Positions 34,562 to 43,001 of a stretch of 64,000 nt of DNA are shown here, in pieces. The DNA lies in NCBI RefSeq assembly GCF_051201015.1, contig NZ_JBPEHI010000005.1, one strand, 5' to 3'. A program made the position numbers and the translations under genes. The stretch is from Petrimonas sulfuriphila (GTDB lineage Bacteria > Bacteroidota > Bacteroidia > Bacteroidales > Dysgonomonadaceae). A model generated the notes under the pieces. The model worked only from the letters and a program-made list of their open reading frames with translations, was not told where the DNA came from and did not search any database. How positions within the stretch are numbered: position 1 is the first letter of the stretch; the number at the start of each line of letters is the position of its first letter.

Positions 34562-35062
34562 TTACGATTTTGAAATAATTACTTCGTCCATTAGCCGGTT
34601 TATCATTTTCGATTGTTCTTCCTCTGAGTTCAGTTTCTCCCGAAGTATCTTTTCGGCCACACTCACTGAAAGGGATGCTATCTCGCCACGGATGGCCCGT
34701 ACTGCGCTTTCTTTCTCAATTTCAATCTGTTTTTGAGCATCTGTGATGATTTTATCGGCTTCTATACGGGCACGTTCTTTGACTTCTTCAAGTATCCGGT
34801 CACGCGATTGTGCTGCAGCCTCCAGTATTTTTGCTTGTTCCAGGCGGGTTTGTTCCAGAATTGTCTGGCTGTTCTCTTTCACCTTGTCCAGCTCTTCATG
34901 CGCCTGTTTAGCTGCCAACAACGCGTTGTCGATATACCCTTTCCGTTTGTTCACCATCTGTAGGATTACGGGAAATCCATATTTCATCAGAATGAATGCA
35001 ACCATTCCAAACGAGAGCGACATCCAGAACACAAGTCCCGGTTCGGGGGTCAATAGGGACAT
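34562..35062 (-). CDS. atpF: ATP synthase F0 b subunit
   Basis: This 166-residue protein has one N-terminal transmembrane helix (VFWMSLSFGMVAFILMKYGF) followed by a long charged helix rich in Glu, Lys and Ala (ALLAAKQAHEELDKVKENSQ onward), which makes the peripheral stalk. It lies 11 bp from atpH and 7 bp from atpE. Confidence 0.93.
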   Translation of the reverse strand: MSLLTPEPGLVFWMSLSFGMVAFILMKYGFPVILQMVNKRKGYIDNALLAAKQAHEELDKVKENSQTILEQTRLEQAKILEAAAQSRDRILEEVKERARIEADKIITDAQKQIEIEKESAVRAIRGEIASLSVSVAEKILREKLNSEEEQSKMINRLMDEVIISKS

Positions 35063-35069
35063 ACCGGTG

Positions 35070-35324
35070 CTATTTTATCAGGATAAATCCACAGACTACG
35101 ACGGCAAACAGGGCTACTCCCTCTATAAGGGCAGCTGAAATAATCATGTTCATGCGGATATCTCCTGCCGCTTCCGGTTGCCTGGCAATCCCTTCCATGG
35201 CGGATGTGCCGATTTTCCCGATTCCCCATCCGGCGGCCAGAACAGCGATACCAACACCTAAGGCTGCACCAAAAACATCCAGGCCTGAGCCCGTAGCTTG
35301 TAATAAAATTGAAAGTAGTTCCAT
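35070..35324 (-). CDS. atpE: ATP synthase F0 c subunit, proton type
   Basis: This 84-residue protein forms two helices around the conserved loop ARQPEA. The ion-carrying Glu lies in AALIEGVALFAV. The Gln on helix 1 and the Ser after Glu that mark sodium-binding rings (as in Ilyobacter) are absent: the matching positions read Ile and Gly. A proton-driven ring is therefore expected. Confidence 0.93.
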   Translation of the reverse strand: MELLSILLQATGSGLDVFGAALGVGIAVLAAGWGIGKIGTSAMEGIARQPEAAGDIRMNMIISAALIEGVALFAVVVCGFILIK

Positions 35325-35340
35325 AGTTTTTTTAATTAGT

Positions 35341-36456
35341 TTATTTGTTTATTGTCTTGTATTTTGTTTCCACAAGTTCTTTTTCTTTCTGATGCGATTC
35401 TACGCGTGCCATCCCGATAAAGACGGCAGACAGCATCGTGAACACATACGCCTGTATAAAGGCTACCAGCAACTCCACCAGCATGATAAACACAGTGAAG
35501 ATAACCGATAATGCCGTCATGGACGCGTTTATGGTTGCACCCATGCTTGCCGTTACAAAAACAATGGCCGTCAACCCCATCACGGTGGAGTGTCCGCCGG
35601 TAATATTGGCAAAAAGACGGATCATTAGCGCGAAAGGCTTGGTAAAAACCCCAACCAGTTCGATAACGGGCATCAACGGAACCGGAACTTTCAGCCATTT
35701 AGGTACATCGGGCCAGAAAATTTCCTTGTAATATTCTTTTGTTCCGGTAAGATTGACAACAAGCAGGGTTGAAATGGCCAAAACCATCGTTACAGCTATG
35801 TTTCCGGTGACGTTTGCCCCACCCGGAAAAACAGGGACAAGCCCCAGGAGGTTGTTCAGAAAAATAAAGAAAAACACCGTGAGCAGAAATGGAGCGTACC
35901 GAGCATGGTCTTTACCGACGGCAGGTCTTATAACATCATCATGGATGGACATAATAAACATCTCCATCAAACCGATAAATCCTTTTTTCCCTTCCATCGG
36001 ATTGCGTCTCAGTGAACGGGCAACGCTCATTACGAGAATAATCAGCAAAATGGATGAAAAGATAAGCGATGCAGCATTCTTGGTCAGCGAAAGGTCAAAC
36101 GGCCTTATCTCGGCTCCGGAAGCATCTCTTTCCACAATTTTTCCTTTGTATTTTCCTTTGTGGGTAACGTAGAATCCGTTAAATGAATTTTCATCATTAT
36201 GTAATTTCGACGAAAGGAACAGGTGCCATCCGCTTGTCTTACTGTGAAGAATGACCGGAAGCGGAACGGTGATGTGTCCGTTATCCCAGCCGGTAATTTT
36301 CCATTCGTATGTGTCTGCCAGATGTTCAAGAATCATTTCTTTCACATTCAATTCTTCGGCTTGTGGGTCCGGACTAGATTCCGGTGAGGCCGAAAGGGGC
36401 AGAGCCATTAAAAATAGTCCACACACCCACATCCATATGTGAAACGGGTACTTCAT
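35341..36456 (-). CDS. atpB: ATP synthase F0 a subunit
   Basis: This 371-residue protein is longer than the E. coli type because of a Bacteroidetes N-terminal extension: a signal-like hydrophobic start, then about 100 periplasmic residues. The membrane part contains VFTKPFALMIRLFANITGGH, with the essential Arg, and a final helical hairpin. Its ATG overlaps the stop of the small membrane gene (ATGA). Confidence 0.95.
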   Translation of the reverse strand: MKYPFHIWMWVCGLFLMALPLSASPESSPDPQAEELNVKEMILEHLADTYEWKITGWDNGHITVPLPVILHSKTSGWHLFLSSKLHNDENSFNGFYVTHKGKYKGKIVERDASGAEIRPFDLSLTKNAASLIFSSILLIILVMSVARSLRRNPMEGKKGFIGLMEMFIMSIHDDVIRPAVGKDHARYAPFLLTVFFFIFLNNLLGLVPVFPGGANVTGNIAVTMVLAISTLLVVNLTGTKEYYKEIFWPDVPKWLKVPVPLMPVIELVGVFTKPFALMIRLFANITGGHSTVMGLTAIVFVTASMGATINASMTALSVIFTVFIMLVELLVAFIQAYVFTMLSAVFIGMARVESHQKEKELVETKYKTINK

Positions 36457-36890
36457 CGATCTTCCAGGTATTTCTTTTTAACCGGATTATTTTTCTTTTG
36501 TTCTTCTTTCAGATACATTTCTATTTTCATATAGATATAGGTTTCTATTCCGAGATAGATCAGGTAAAAAATAATAAAAATAATGGCGAAACTGCGTATT
36601 TGCTCTTTGTCCAGGAACCAGTAAAGAGTGATGATTATCACTCCAATAAATACTTTTATCACCCGCAACAGCATGTACATATTCACTATTTCCTTGGGAT
36701 TGTCTTTAGGCATTTTCATCATAATGAAAATAAATACTAATCCGGTTATGTAGAAGAAAAGCGGAAGCACAAAGTACGCATCAATTAATGTGTCGGGGGA
36801 AAATATTTTTAATATATACCATACTCCGAACCCTGCTGCAAACAACATAACCGTGTGAACGATGAGAAAATGCCTGACTAATCTCTTCAT
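36453..36890 (-). CDS. Small membrane protein of the ATP synthase operon (AtpI-like)
   Basis: This protein is 145 residues from ATG 36890, preferred over 36917 because it overlaps the atpC stop as ATGA. It has four hydrophobic segments (FLIVHTVMLFAAGFGVWYIL, AYFVLPLFFYITGLVFIFIM, VIKVFIGVIIITLYWFL, FAIIFIIFYLIYLGIETYIY) and a basic C-terminus. Its position between atpC and atpB, with ATGA overlaps on both sides, suggests an assembly factor like AtpI/UncI, but sequence similarity is not clear. Confidence 0.75.
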   Translation of the reverse strand: MKRLVRHFLIVHTVMLFAAGFGVWYILKIFSPDTLIDAYFVLPLFFYITGLVFIFIMMKMPKDNPKEIVNMYMLLRVIKVFIGVIIITLYWFLDKEQIRSFAIIFIIFYLIYLGIETYIYMKIEMYLKEEQKKNNPVKKKYLEDR

Positions 36891-37141
36891 AATTCTTTGA
36901 TAATTGATTCCAAACAAACCGTTACCTTATTATTGTTCTTTTCCACAAAACCATCTTCGACAAGCAATTCGATCAGTTCGTTCTGGTGGGTTACAAACGA
37001 AAGTCTTCCTTTCACCAGTGATGAAATAATGGATGCATGATTTTCCAGTATCTGAAATGAACCCGATGCGCCGGGGAGTGTGACGGAGCTGACACTGCCG
37101 GTGAAAATCATTTTTTCGGGAGAGATAATTTCTAATTGCAT
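36887..37141 (-). CDS. atpC: ATP synthase F1 epsilon subunit
   Basis: This 84-residue protein is the short form with only the N-terminal beta sandwich (LEIISPEKMIFTGSVSSVTL, GSFQILENHASIISSL). The C-terminal inhibitory helices of longer homologues are missing, as is usual in Bacteroidetes. It follows atpD by 22 bp. Confidence 0.93.
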   Translation of the reverse strand: MQLEIISPEKMIFTGSVSSVTLPGASGSFQILENHASIISSLVKGRLSFVTHQNELIELLVEDGFVEKNNNKVTVCLESIIKEL

Positions 37142-37163
37142 GATCGAAGAATGTAAATTACTC

Positions 37164-38678
37164 TTACAGCTGTGATTGATCCATTAATTTTTTCCCTTTT
37201 TCGATGGCTTCATCGATGGTGCCCACATTCAGGAAAGCCATTTCAGGATACGAGTCAAGTTCGCCGTTGAGGATCATAGTAAATCCCCGGATAGTCTCAT
37301 CAATGGGAACCATTACTCCGGGTTGTCCCGTGTATTGTGCTGCCATGAAGAAAGGTTGGGAGAGGAAGCGCTGCACTTTCCGGGCACGGTTTACTGTAAT
37401 CCGGTCTTCATCCGAAAGTTCTTCCATCCCCAGGATGGAGATAATGTCCTGAAGTTCCTTGTAACGTTGCAGAAGTTGTTTTACGCGCATGGCCGTTTTG
37501 TAGTGATTCTCTCCCACGATAAGCGGATCCAGGATACGCGAAGATGACTCCAGAGGATCAACAGCCGGATAGATGCCAAGCGACGAAATCTTACGGCTCA
37601 GCACGGTGGTGGCATCCAGGTATGAGAAAGTGGTTGCCGGAGCCGGATCGGTAAGGTCATCCGCCGGAACATATACAGCCTGTACCGACGTGATAGAGCC
37701 CTGTTTGGTAGATGTGATACGTTCTTGCAGCAGGCCCATTTCTGTTGCCAGTGTAGGTTGATAGCCTACTGCTGAAGGCATTCGTCCGAGTAGGGCTGAA
37801 ACTTCAGAACCGGCCTGCACAAACCGGAAGATATTGTCGATGAAAAGGAGGATGTCGTTGCCTTCACCCGATTGGTCACGAAACGATTCGGCAATACTGA
37901 GTCCCGACAGCGCTACCGATGCCCGGGCACCGGGAGGTTCGTTCATCTGTCCGAAAACCAATGTGGCTTGTGACTTCCTTAGTTCGTTGTAATCTACTTT
38001 GCTCAAATCCCAATTCCCTTCGTCCATGCTTTTTTTAAACTCTTCGCCGTAACGGATCACCCCCGAATCGATCATTTCGCGCAAAAGATCATTCCCTTCG
38101 CGCGTGCGTTCTCCCACCCCGGCAAAAATGGAATATCCGCTGTAACCTTTGGCAATGTTGTTGATCAACTCCATGATCAGCACGGTTTTGCCAACACCAG
38201 CTCCGCCGAAAAGTCCTATCTTCCCGCCTTTCAGATACGGTTGAAGCAGGTCAATTACTTTTATTCCTGTGGAGAGAATTTCCTGATTTGTAGTCAGGTC
38301 TTCGAACTTGGGAGAAGGACGGTGAATGGGGTAAGCTCCGGAGTGGTCGAGCGGTTTCAATTCATCTATAGTTTCACCTATCACGTTCATCAGACGCCCT
38401 TTCACCTGCTCTCCTACAGGCATGCTGATCGGTTGTCCCAATGCTTTCACTTCTGTCCCGCGCCGTAATCCGTCTGTGGTATCCATGGCCACGGTACGGA
38501 CCGTAAACTCGCCAATGTGCTGTTGTACTTCCAGTATTAATTTCTGTCCGTTGTCTCTGGTGACGGAAAGTGCGTCTTGAAGTGCGGGGAGCTGCAACTC
38601 TTTTGATTTTTTCAGATCGAAGTATACGTCAACTACTGGCCCGATAATTTGTGATATATATCCAATAAGATGAGTCAT
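37164..38678 (-). CDS. atpD: ATP synthase F1 beta subunit
   Basis: This protein is 504 residues from ATG 38678, chosen because the family begins near IGYISQIIGPVVDVYF and a promoter element sits 35 bp upstream. Walker A is GGAGVGKTV, the catalytic Glu is in GVGERTREGNDL, Walker B in ILLFIDNIFRFVQAG and the alpha/beta signature in PAVDPLESSSRIL. It hydrolyses or makes ATP at the catalytic sites. It is first in the operon. Confidence 0.97.
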   Translation of the reverse strand: MTHLIGYISQIIGPVVDVYFDLKKSKELQLPALQDALSVTRDNGQKLILEVQQHIGEFTVRTVAMDTTDGLRRGTEVKALGQPISMPVGEQVKGRLMNVIGETIDELKPLDHSGAYPIHRPSPKFEDLTTNQEILSTGIKVIDLLQPYLKGGKIGLFGGAGVGKTVLIMELINNIAKGYSGYSIFAGVGERTREGNDLLREMIDSGVIRYGEEFKKSMDEGNWDLSKVDYNELRKSQATLVFGQMNEPPGARASVALSGLSIAESFRDQSGEGNDILLFIDNIFRFVQAGSEVSALLGRMPSAVGYQPTLATEMGLLQERITSTKQGSITSVQAVYVPADDLTDPAPATTFSYLDATTVLSRKISSLGIYPAVDPLESSSRILDPLIVGENHYKTAMRVKQLLQRYKELQDIISILGMEELSDEDRITVNRARKVQRFLSQPFFMAAQYTGQPGVMVPIDETIRGFTMILNGELDSYPEMAFLNVGTIDEAIEKGKKLMDQSQL

Positions 38679-38712
38679 AATGTATAAATAAAGAGGAGGA
38701 AACCTAATTCTA

Positions 38713-38720
38713 CAAATATA
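38713..38720 (-). promoter_or_regulatory. -7 promoter element for the ATP synthase operon
   Basis: Minus-strand TATATTTG matches TAnnTTTG, 35 bp before atpD, with a TTTTG about 20 bp further upstream as a possible -33 element. Confidence 0.55.
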
Positions 38721-38859
38721 CAAAATATATCCGACAAAACCTTTTTTAATTCATAGCAACGGTAATTGCCTTGTGTACCAACTGCGTTGATTGCTTATTT
38801 ATTTGTACGTTGTTGCCCGTTAGCAACAAAACGGATGCACTTGTGGATTATTTAGTTTG

Positions 38860-39447
38860 TTAATCCGGATTGCGTCTTAAAAGAGCCAAGAGAGAAGCAG
38901 ACATTTTCCCGATGTTCTCTGTCAGGTTAAACTTGAATTTATTGAACTTCCAATTAAACATGTGCAGTTTAAAGGTGGCCAATGATATCATCGTTAAATC
39001 GCTTGATGCAACGGACTGAATAAAGGTTCCTTGTTTTTGGCCTTCTTGGAGAATTTGCTCCAGATGGCTACTTGTAAGGGTCATTAAACCAGATATTTCG
39101 TTATTTATCTTATCACTTTCGTCCATTAATCCTTCCGAAAATACCGTAACCACGAAATATGGATTTTCTTTAAAATAGAGGCTAAGTCTAGTGAAGAATA
39201 TTACAAAATCTTTTTCTACATCGCCGGTTTTTGTCAGGTTACTTAATATTTTGCTGATATTGGTTTTTAAATATTTAAGCATCATAATAATAATCTCTTC
39301 TTTGCTCGAAAAATGCCTGTAAATAGCGCCTTCAGAGAACTGCATTTCTTTTGCGAGATTTTTAATCGTTAGCCCGTTAGCTCCCGAAGCAGTAAGAATT
39401 TTTCCGGTTGCTTCAATAATTTCCAGTTGTCTTGGCGTAATTTCCAT
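38860..39447 (-). CDS. TetR/AcrR-family transcriptional regulator
   Basis: This regulator is 195 residues from ATG 39447; the earlier in-frame ATG at 39546 adds an unlikely basic and hydrophobic leader. The HTH (about 5-50) reads ILTASGANGLTIKNLAKEMQ and FSEGAIYRHFSSKEEI. The C-terminal helical ligand domain is typical in size. No exporter or enzyme is adjacent, so its target is unknown. Confidence 0.85.
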   Translation of the reverse strand: MEITPRQLEIIEATGKILTASGANGLTIKNLAKEMQFSEGAIYRHFSSKEEIIIMMLKYLKTNISKILSNLTKTGDVEKDFVIFFTRLSLYFKENPYFVVTVFSEGLMDESDKINNEISGLMTLTSSHLEQILQEGQKQGTFIQSVASSDLTMISLATFKLHMFNWKFNKFKFNLTENIGKMSASLLALLRRNPD

Positions 39448-39663
39448 TGTAATAATTATTTGACGGTAAAAGAGAACATGATTACAAAGATAGATCTTAT
39501 TTACGATTACCGGTTTTATTTTTAATTGAAATAAGGGGGTAAACACCGTGCGTGACCATTCATCCTAAGTATAAATATACTTGAATAGCTAAAAATTGTA
39601 CCTTTACCGTAGGAAAAATTATTTTCCGGTGTCTTATATCTTATTGAATGCTGAAACGAGTAA

Positions 39664-40203
39664 ATGTCTGACGAACAACTCATACACGAAATAATATCGG
39701 GCAATACTTCTGCCTTTAAAATGCTGGTGGAGAAATACCAATTACGGGTATTTCGCACCGTTTTAGGGTTCGTTCATTCTAAAGAAGATGCCGAGGATAT
39801 CACCCAGGATATTTTTATGAAAGCGTATCAGTCGCTCGTGTTCTTTAAAGGTGAATCAGAATTTACTACATGGCTCTACAGGATTACCGCGAATATGAGC
39901 ATCAATTTCGTCAATCGAAATCGAAAAAACCGGTTCTTGCAATCCCTCGAAGATATTTTTTACAAGCCAAGCGGTGAAAAAACGCCATTGGAACAACTGG
40001 AAGAGTCGGAACGCGACCAGCGTATCCGTAAAGCAATCGATTCGTTGCCTGAAAAGCAACGAACGGCTTTTGTCTTAAGTAAATACGAAGAACTGCCTCA
40101 GAAAACGATTGCTTCTGTAATGAATATATCGGAAGGTGCCGTTGAGCAACTTTTGCAACGGGCAAAAAACAATTTGCAAAAAAAATTAAGCACACATCCG
40201 TAG
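39664..40203 (+). CDS. ECF sigma factor of an envelope-stress-like operon
   Basis: This 179-residue protein has sigma region 2 (FRTVLGFVHSKEDAEDITQD, IFMKAYQSL) and region 4 (LPEKQRTAFVLSKYEELPQK, SEGAVEQLLQRAKNNLQ). TACCTTTA 57 bp upstream is one base off TAnnTTTG. It is followed by a one-helix protein likely to be its anti-sigma, a CpxP/Spy-like protein and a secreted small protein. Confidence 0.9.
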   Translation: MSDEQLIHEIISGNTSAFKMLVEKYQLRVFRTVLGFVHSKEDAEDITQDIFMKAYQSLVFFKGESEFTTWLYRITANMSINFVNRNRKNRFLQSLEDIFYKPSGEKTPLEQLEESERDQRIRKAIDSLPEKQRTAFVLSKYEELPQKTIASVMNISEGAVEQLLQRAKNNLQKKLSTHP

Positions 40204-40248
40204 GAAATTAAATGTCATCGTGTCTAACTCATTAAACAAACAACAAGA

Positions 40249-40542
40249 ATGAAAACGGAACATCAAATAGATGATTTTATCCGACGCGAAAAGCAAACGG
40301 AACCTAATCCGTTTTTAAGCAGCCGCGTGATGGCAAACATTGAAAAGTTGCAGAAGCCGGAAGTGAAAAAAAATCCGGTTTGGCAAGTTGCTGCCGTTTC
40401 TGCGAGCGTAGCCGCTGTTGTTTTTTTAGGAATATCAATCGGTAACAGTTATGTTGACAGCACATCGCCGGAAACGGTTATGAACATCAACGACAGCCAG
40501 ATGGAAAATTTAGGATATTACAACCTCGAAAATTATGAATAA
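40249..40542 (+). CDS. Small single-helix membrane protein, probable anti-sigma
   Basis: This 97-residue protein has a charged cytoplasmic N-terminus, one transmembrane helix at about 47-66 (AAVSASVAAVVFLGISIG) and a short periplasmic tail. It follows the ECF sigma gene by 45 bp and overlaps the next gene by 8 bp. This is the layout of anti-sigma factors, but no ZAS or FecR motif is visible. Confidence 0.65.
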   Translation: MKTEHQIDDFIRREKQTEPNPFLSSRVMANIEKLQKPEVKKNPVWQVAAVSASVAAVVFLGISIGNSYVDSTSPETVMNINDSQMENLGYYNLENYE

Positions 40543-41101
40543 GACAAACAAAATACTGTGGTTCGTAATAGCATTGCTGGTTATCCTGAATCTGGCAACC
40601 ATCGGGACCATTTTCTACCATAACAGGCAGAGTAAAGACGACAACCAGGCAATTGTTCTCGATGAAAACCGGCCAAACCCCTTGACCGGACGTTTTTTCA
40701 GACAGGAACTTGGATTCAATGATGCCCAGATGGAGGTTTTCAGGGAAGCGAACCGCCATTTTCAATACGTTGCCAATGATTTGATTTTCGAAATGGACTC
40801 ACTGAAAAGCGAGATGTTTGAGGAGTTAAACGGGACTCATCCGGACTCAACAAGATTGCATGATTTGTCGGCTCATTTAGGCAGGCATCATGCCGAACTA
40901 AAGAATGTCACCAACGACTTTTACCTGAAAATAAAATCAGTATGCGATTCCTCACAATGCGAGCGTTTACAGGGGGCCTTTCTTCCGCTTTTCAGAGACG
41001 GGACGGTAGCCAATTTCGGAAGAAGATACAACCGGAACGACAGCATTGGTCGCGGGCAGGAATACAGGCACAGATACAGGCGCGGTTGGAGATTGCAATA
41101 A
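40535..41101 (+). CDS. CpxP/Spy-like membrane-anchored periplasmic protein
   Basis: This 188-residue protein has an N-terminal anchor helix (ILWFVIALLVILNLATIGTI) and then a helical periplasmic domain. LGFNDAQMEVFREANRHFQY and the LHDLSAHLGRHHAELKNVTN helix resemble the Spy/CpxP/CnrX LTxxQ fold, and the C-terminus is Arg-rich with one Cys-x-x-x-x-Cys (CDSSQC). Related proteins act as periplasmic chaperones or metal sensors. In an ECF operon it probably acts in envelope-stress or metal sensing. Confidence 0.7.
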   Translation: MNKTNKILWFVIALLVILNLATIGTIFYHNRQSKDDNQAIVLDENRPNPLTGRFFRQELGFNDAQMEVFREANRHFQYVANDLIFEMDSLKSEMFEELNGTHPDSTRLHDLSAHLGRHHAELKNVTNDFYLKIKSVCDSSQCERLQGAFLPLFRDGTVANFGRRYNRNDSIGRGQEYRHRYRRGWRLQ

Positions 41102-41143
41102 ATAAGATAGAAGCACATAACTAACAATTAAAAATCAGAAAAG

Positions 41144-41509
41144 ATGAAAGCAAAACTTTTTATTTCAGCTATAGCAGTTGTTTTATCGGTAGGGATGGTA
41201 ACTGCTCAGAATCAGAATCCGGTCAGAAAAGACACAACAACTTCCACTCAAAACGGACCTGCGTTTGTGGATAAAGACAACAACGGTGCTTGCGACAATT
41301 TTGAGAACGGGACACCGCGAAATCCGAATGCAAACGGAAAACAGCGCCTGCTTGACGGAAGCGGCCGGGGGATGGGCTTCCGTAACGGAAAAGGCATGCC
41401 GCGGCGAGGCCGGGGACAAGGCTGCTGCATAGGGCTTCGCAACGGTAAAGGGAGTGCGGTAAATTTCGTGGATGCCAATAAAAACGGCATTTGTGACCGC
41501 AGGGAATAA
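41144..41509 (+). CDS. Small secreted Asp/Asn-rich protein with paired DxNxNGxCD motifs
   Basis: This 121-residue protein has a signal peptide ending near VTAQ. FVDKDNNGACDNFE (about 41-54) and FVDANKNGICDRRE (about 108-121) form a matched pair of calcium-loop-like motifs, each with one Cys. Between them is a Gly/Arg-rich stretch with a Cys-Cys pair. Such motifs occur in secreted Bacteroidetes proteins, but I do not know a function. It ends the ECF operon. Confidence 0.6.
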   Translation: MKAKLFISAIAVVLSVGMVTAQNQNPVRKDTTTSTQNGPAFVDKDNNGACDNFENGTPRNPNANGKQRLLDGSGRGMGFRNGKGMPRRGRGQGCCIGLRNGKGSAVNFVDANKNGICDRRE

Positions 41510-41711
41510 ATCACAAAAATCAAAGCACCCGATACCAACATTTAGCCCAATTATGCGAATTTAGTTTGTACATCAGAAAGCCATTGGGTGTTTGCAGAAA
41601 AATTTATTACGCAGGAATGTTGAGTTTCAATTCAAAATACTAAATTTACAGCGTTTTGGCGACACCGTTTTACCTCAATACAGGAGTATCAAGATTAATT
41701 AATCAAAGCCT

Positions 41712-41957
41712 ATGGATATTAGAAAAAACATTGCTGTCAGTGAAAACGGATTTATTTTTAATCCCCTTACGGGAGACAGTTTCAGCGTTAATCAGACGGG
41801 TGTATTTATTCTCCGTAAAATGAAAGAGGGTGACAGTAATGAAGATATCATGAAGGCACTCCAGGAGGAATACGAATTAGATACTTACACCGCCGAAAAG
41901 GACCTTTACGATTTCTTGTCTTTACTGAAAAGTTACCAGCTGACCGAAAATGAGTAA
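41712..41957 (+). CDS. PqqD-like (RiPP-recognition-type) protein
   Basis: This 81-residue protein matches the PqqD fold: ENGFIFNPLTGDSFSVNQTG, then FILRKMKEGDSNEDIMKALQ, and YTAEKDLYDFLSLLKSYQL. PqqD domains bind leader peptides and hand them to modifying enzymes, although some families have other partners. It is the first gene of a six-gene operon and its stop overlaps the next ATG by 8 bp, so it likely works with the ATP-grasp enzyme. No obvious precursor gene is seen in the 200 bases before it. Confidence 0.8.
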   Translation: MDIRKNIAVSENGFIFNPLTGDSFSVNQTGVFILRKMKEGDSNEDIMKALQEEYELDTYTAEKDLYDFLSLLKSYQLTENE

Positions 41958-42999
41958 AAGAAAAATTACCGTCGGGGTAAGCGGACTCAACAATATAGAC
42001 AGCCCGGGACCCGGGATTCCTGTCATTCGCGCATTGAAGGAAAGCAGTGAATTCGATGTGCGCATTATCGGATTCTCGTACGAGACCCTGGAACCGGGAA
42101 TTTATATGCACGAACTGGTGGACAAAGTGTATCAGTTGCCGTTACCCACCGCAGGATCTTCAATGCTGAAAGAAAGGCTGCAATATATTGCGGGCATTGA
42201 GAAAATAGATGTAATCATTCCCAATTTTGATGCAGAACTGCACAACTTCATCAAGATACAACAGCAATTGAAATCGGAGCTGGACATTGCCACGTTTCTG
42301 CCTTCTCACGAATCGTTTGAAGAACGACAGAAATCGGAACTGAACAAATTTGGCGAAAAATACAACGTAAGGGTGCCGAAAAGCCATATGATAAATCAGC
42401 TTTCGGAATTGAAAAAACTCGAAGACGATTTGGATTATCCCATGGTTATCAAAGGCAGGTATTACGACGCATACGTTGCTTCTTCTCACGAACAGGCAAG
42501 CGCTGGTTTTTACAAGATAGTGTCCAAGTGGGGTTACCCGGTGATTGTTCAGGAATTTGTGACCGGAACGGAAGTGAACGTCACCGCCATTGGTGATGGG
42601 TATGGCAACTGTATCGGTGCCGTGCCGATGCGGAAGCTTTACATCACCGACAAAGGAAAAGCGTGGTCGGGCATTTCGCTGGAAGATGATACGCTGATGG
42701 AAATTACACGCCGGGTGATTGAAAACAGCAAATGGCGCGGTGGCTGCGAGCTGGAGTTTATTAAAACCAAGAAAGATGAATATTATTTGCTGGAGATGAA
42801 TCCGCGTTTTCCAGCCTGGGTTTACCTGGCAAACGGATGCGGGCAAAACCACGCCGAAGCATTAGTGAAAATGGCGCTGGGTGAAGAGGTAAAACCATTT
42901 GCCGGATATAAAAGCGGGAAAATGTTCATCCGCTATTCTTACGATATGATTGTGGATATTACGGAATTTGAAAAAATTTCAACAACGGGGGAAATGTAA
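41950..42999 (+). CDS. ATP-grasp ligase
   Basis: This 349-residue protein has an N-terminal Rossmann-like half (VGVSGLNNIDSPGPGIPVIR) and the ATP-grasp core: DDLDYPMVIKGRYYDAYVAS (nucleotide Lys and loop), VQEFVTGTEVNVTAIGDG, and the Mg-binding CELEFIKTKKDEYYLLEMNP(R)F. It belongs to the carbamoyl-phosphate-synthase-like group that joins a carboxyl to an amine or thiol. The substrate is unknown. It is translationally coupled to the PqqD-like gene and followed after 2 bp by the decarboxylase. Confidence 0.88.
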   Translation: MSKRKITVGVSGLNNIDSPGPGIPVIRALKESSEFDVRIIGFSYETLEPGIYMHELVDKVYQLPLPTAGSSMLKERLQYIAGIEKIDVIIPNFDAELHNFIKIQQQLKSELDIATFLPSHESFEERQKSELNKFGEKYNVRVPKSHMINQLSELKKLEDDLDYPMVIKGRYYDAYVASSHEQASAGFYKIVSKWGYPVIVQEFVTGTEVNVTAIGDGYGNCIGAVPMRKLYITDKGKAWSGISLEDDTLMEITRRVIENSKWRGGCELEFIKTKKDEYYLLEMNPRFPAWVYLANGCGQNHAEALVKMALGEEVKPFAGYKSGKMFIRYSYDMIVDITEFEKISTTGEM

Positions 43000-43001
43000 A
43001 G

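Noticed and set aside
35070..35324. Sodium-type ATP synthase ring
   Set aside because: The helix-1 Gln and the Ser after the ion-binding Glu are replaced by Ile and Gly.
41712..42999. Known graspetide or lasso-peptide cluster
   Set aside because: No precursor peptide, B-type protease or lasso cyclase was found, and the ATP-grasp group does not look like the graspetide type.
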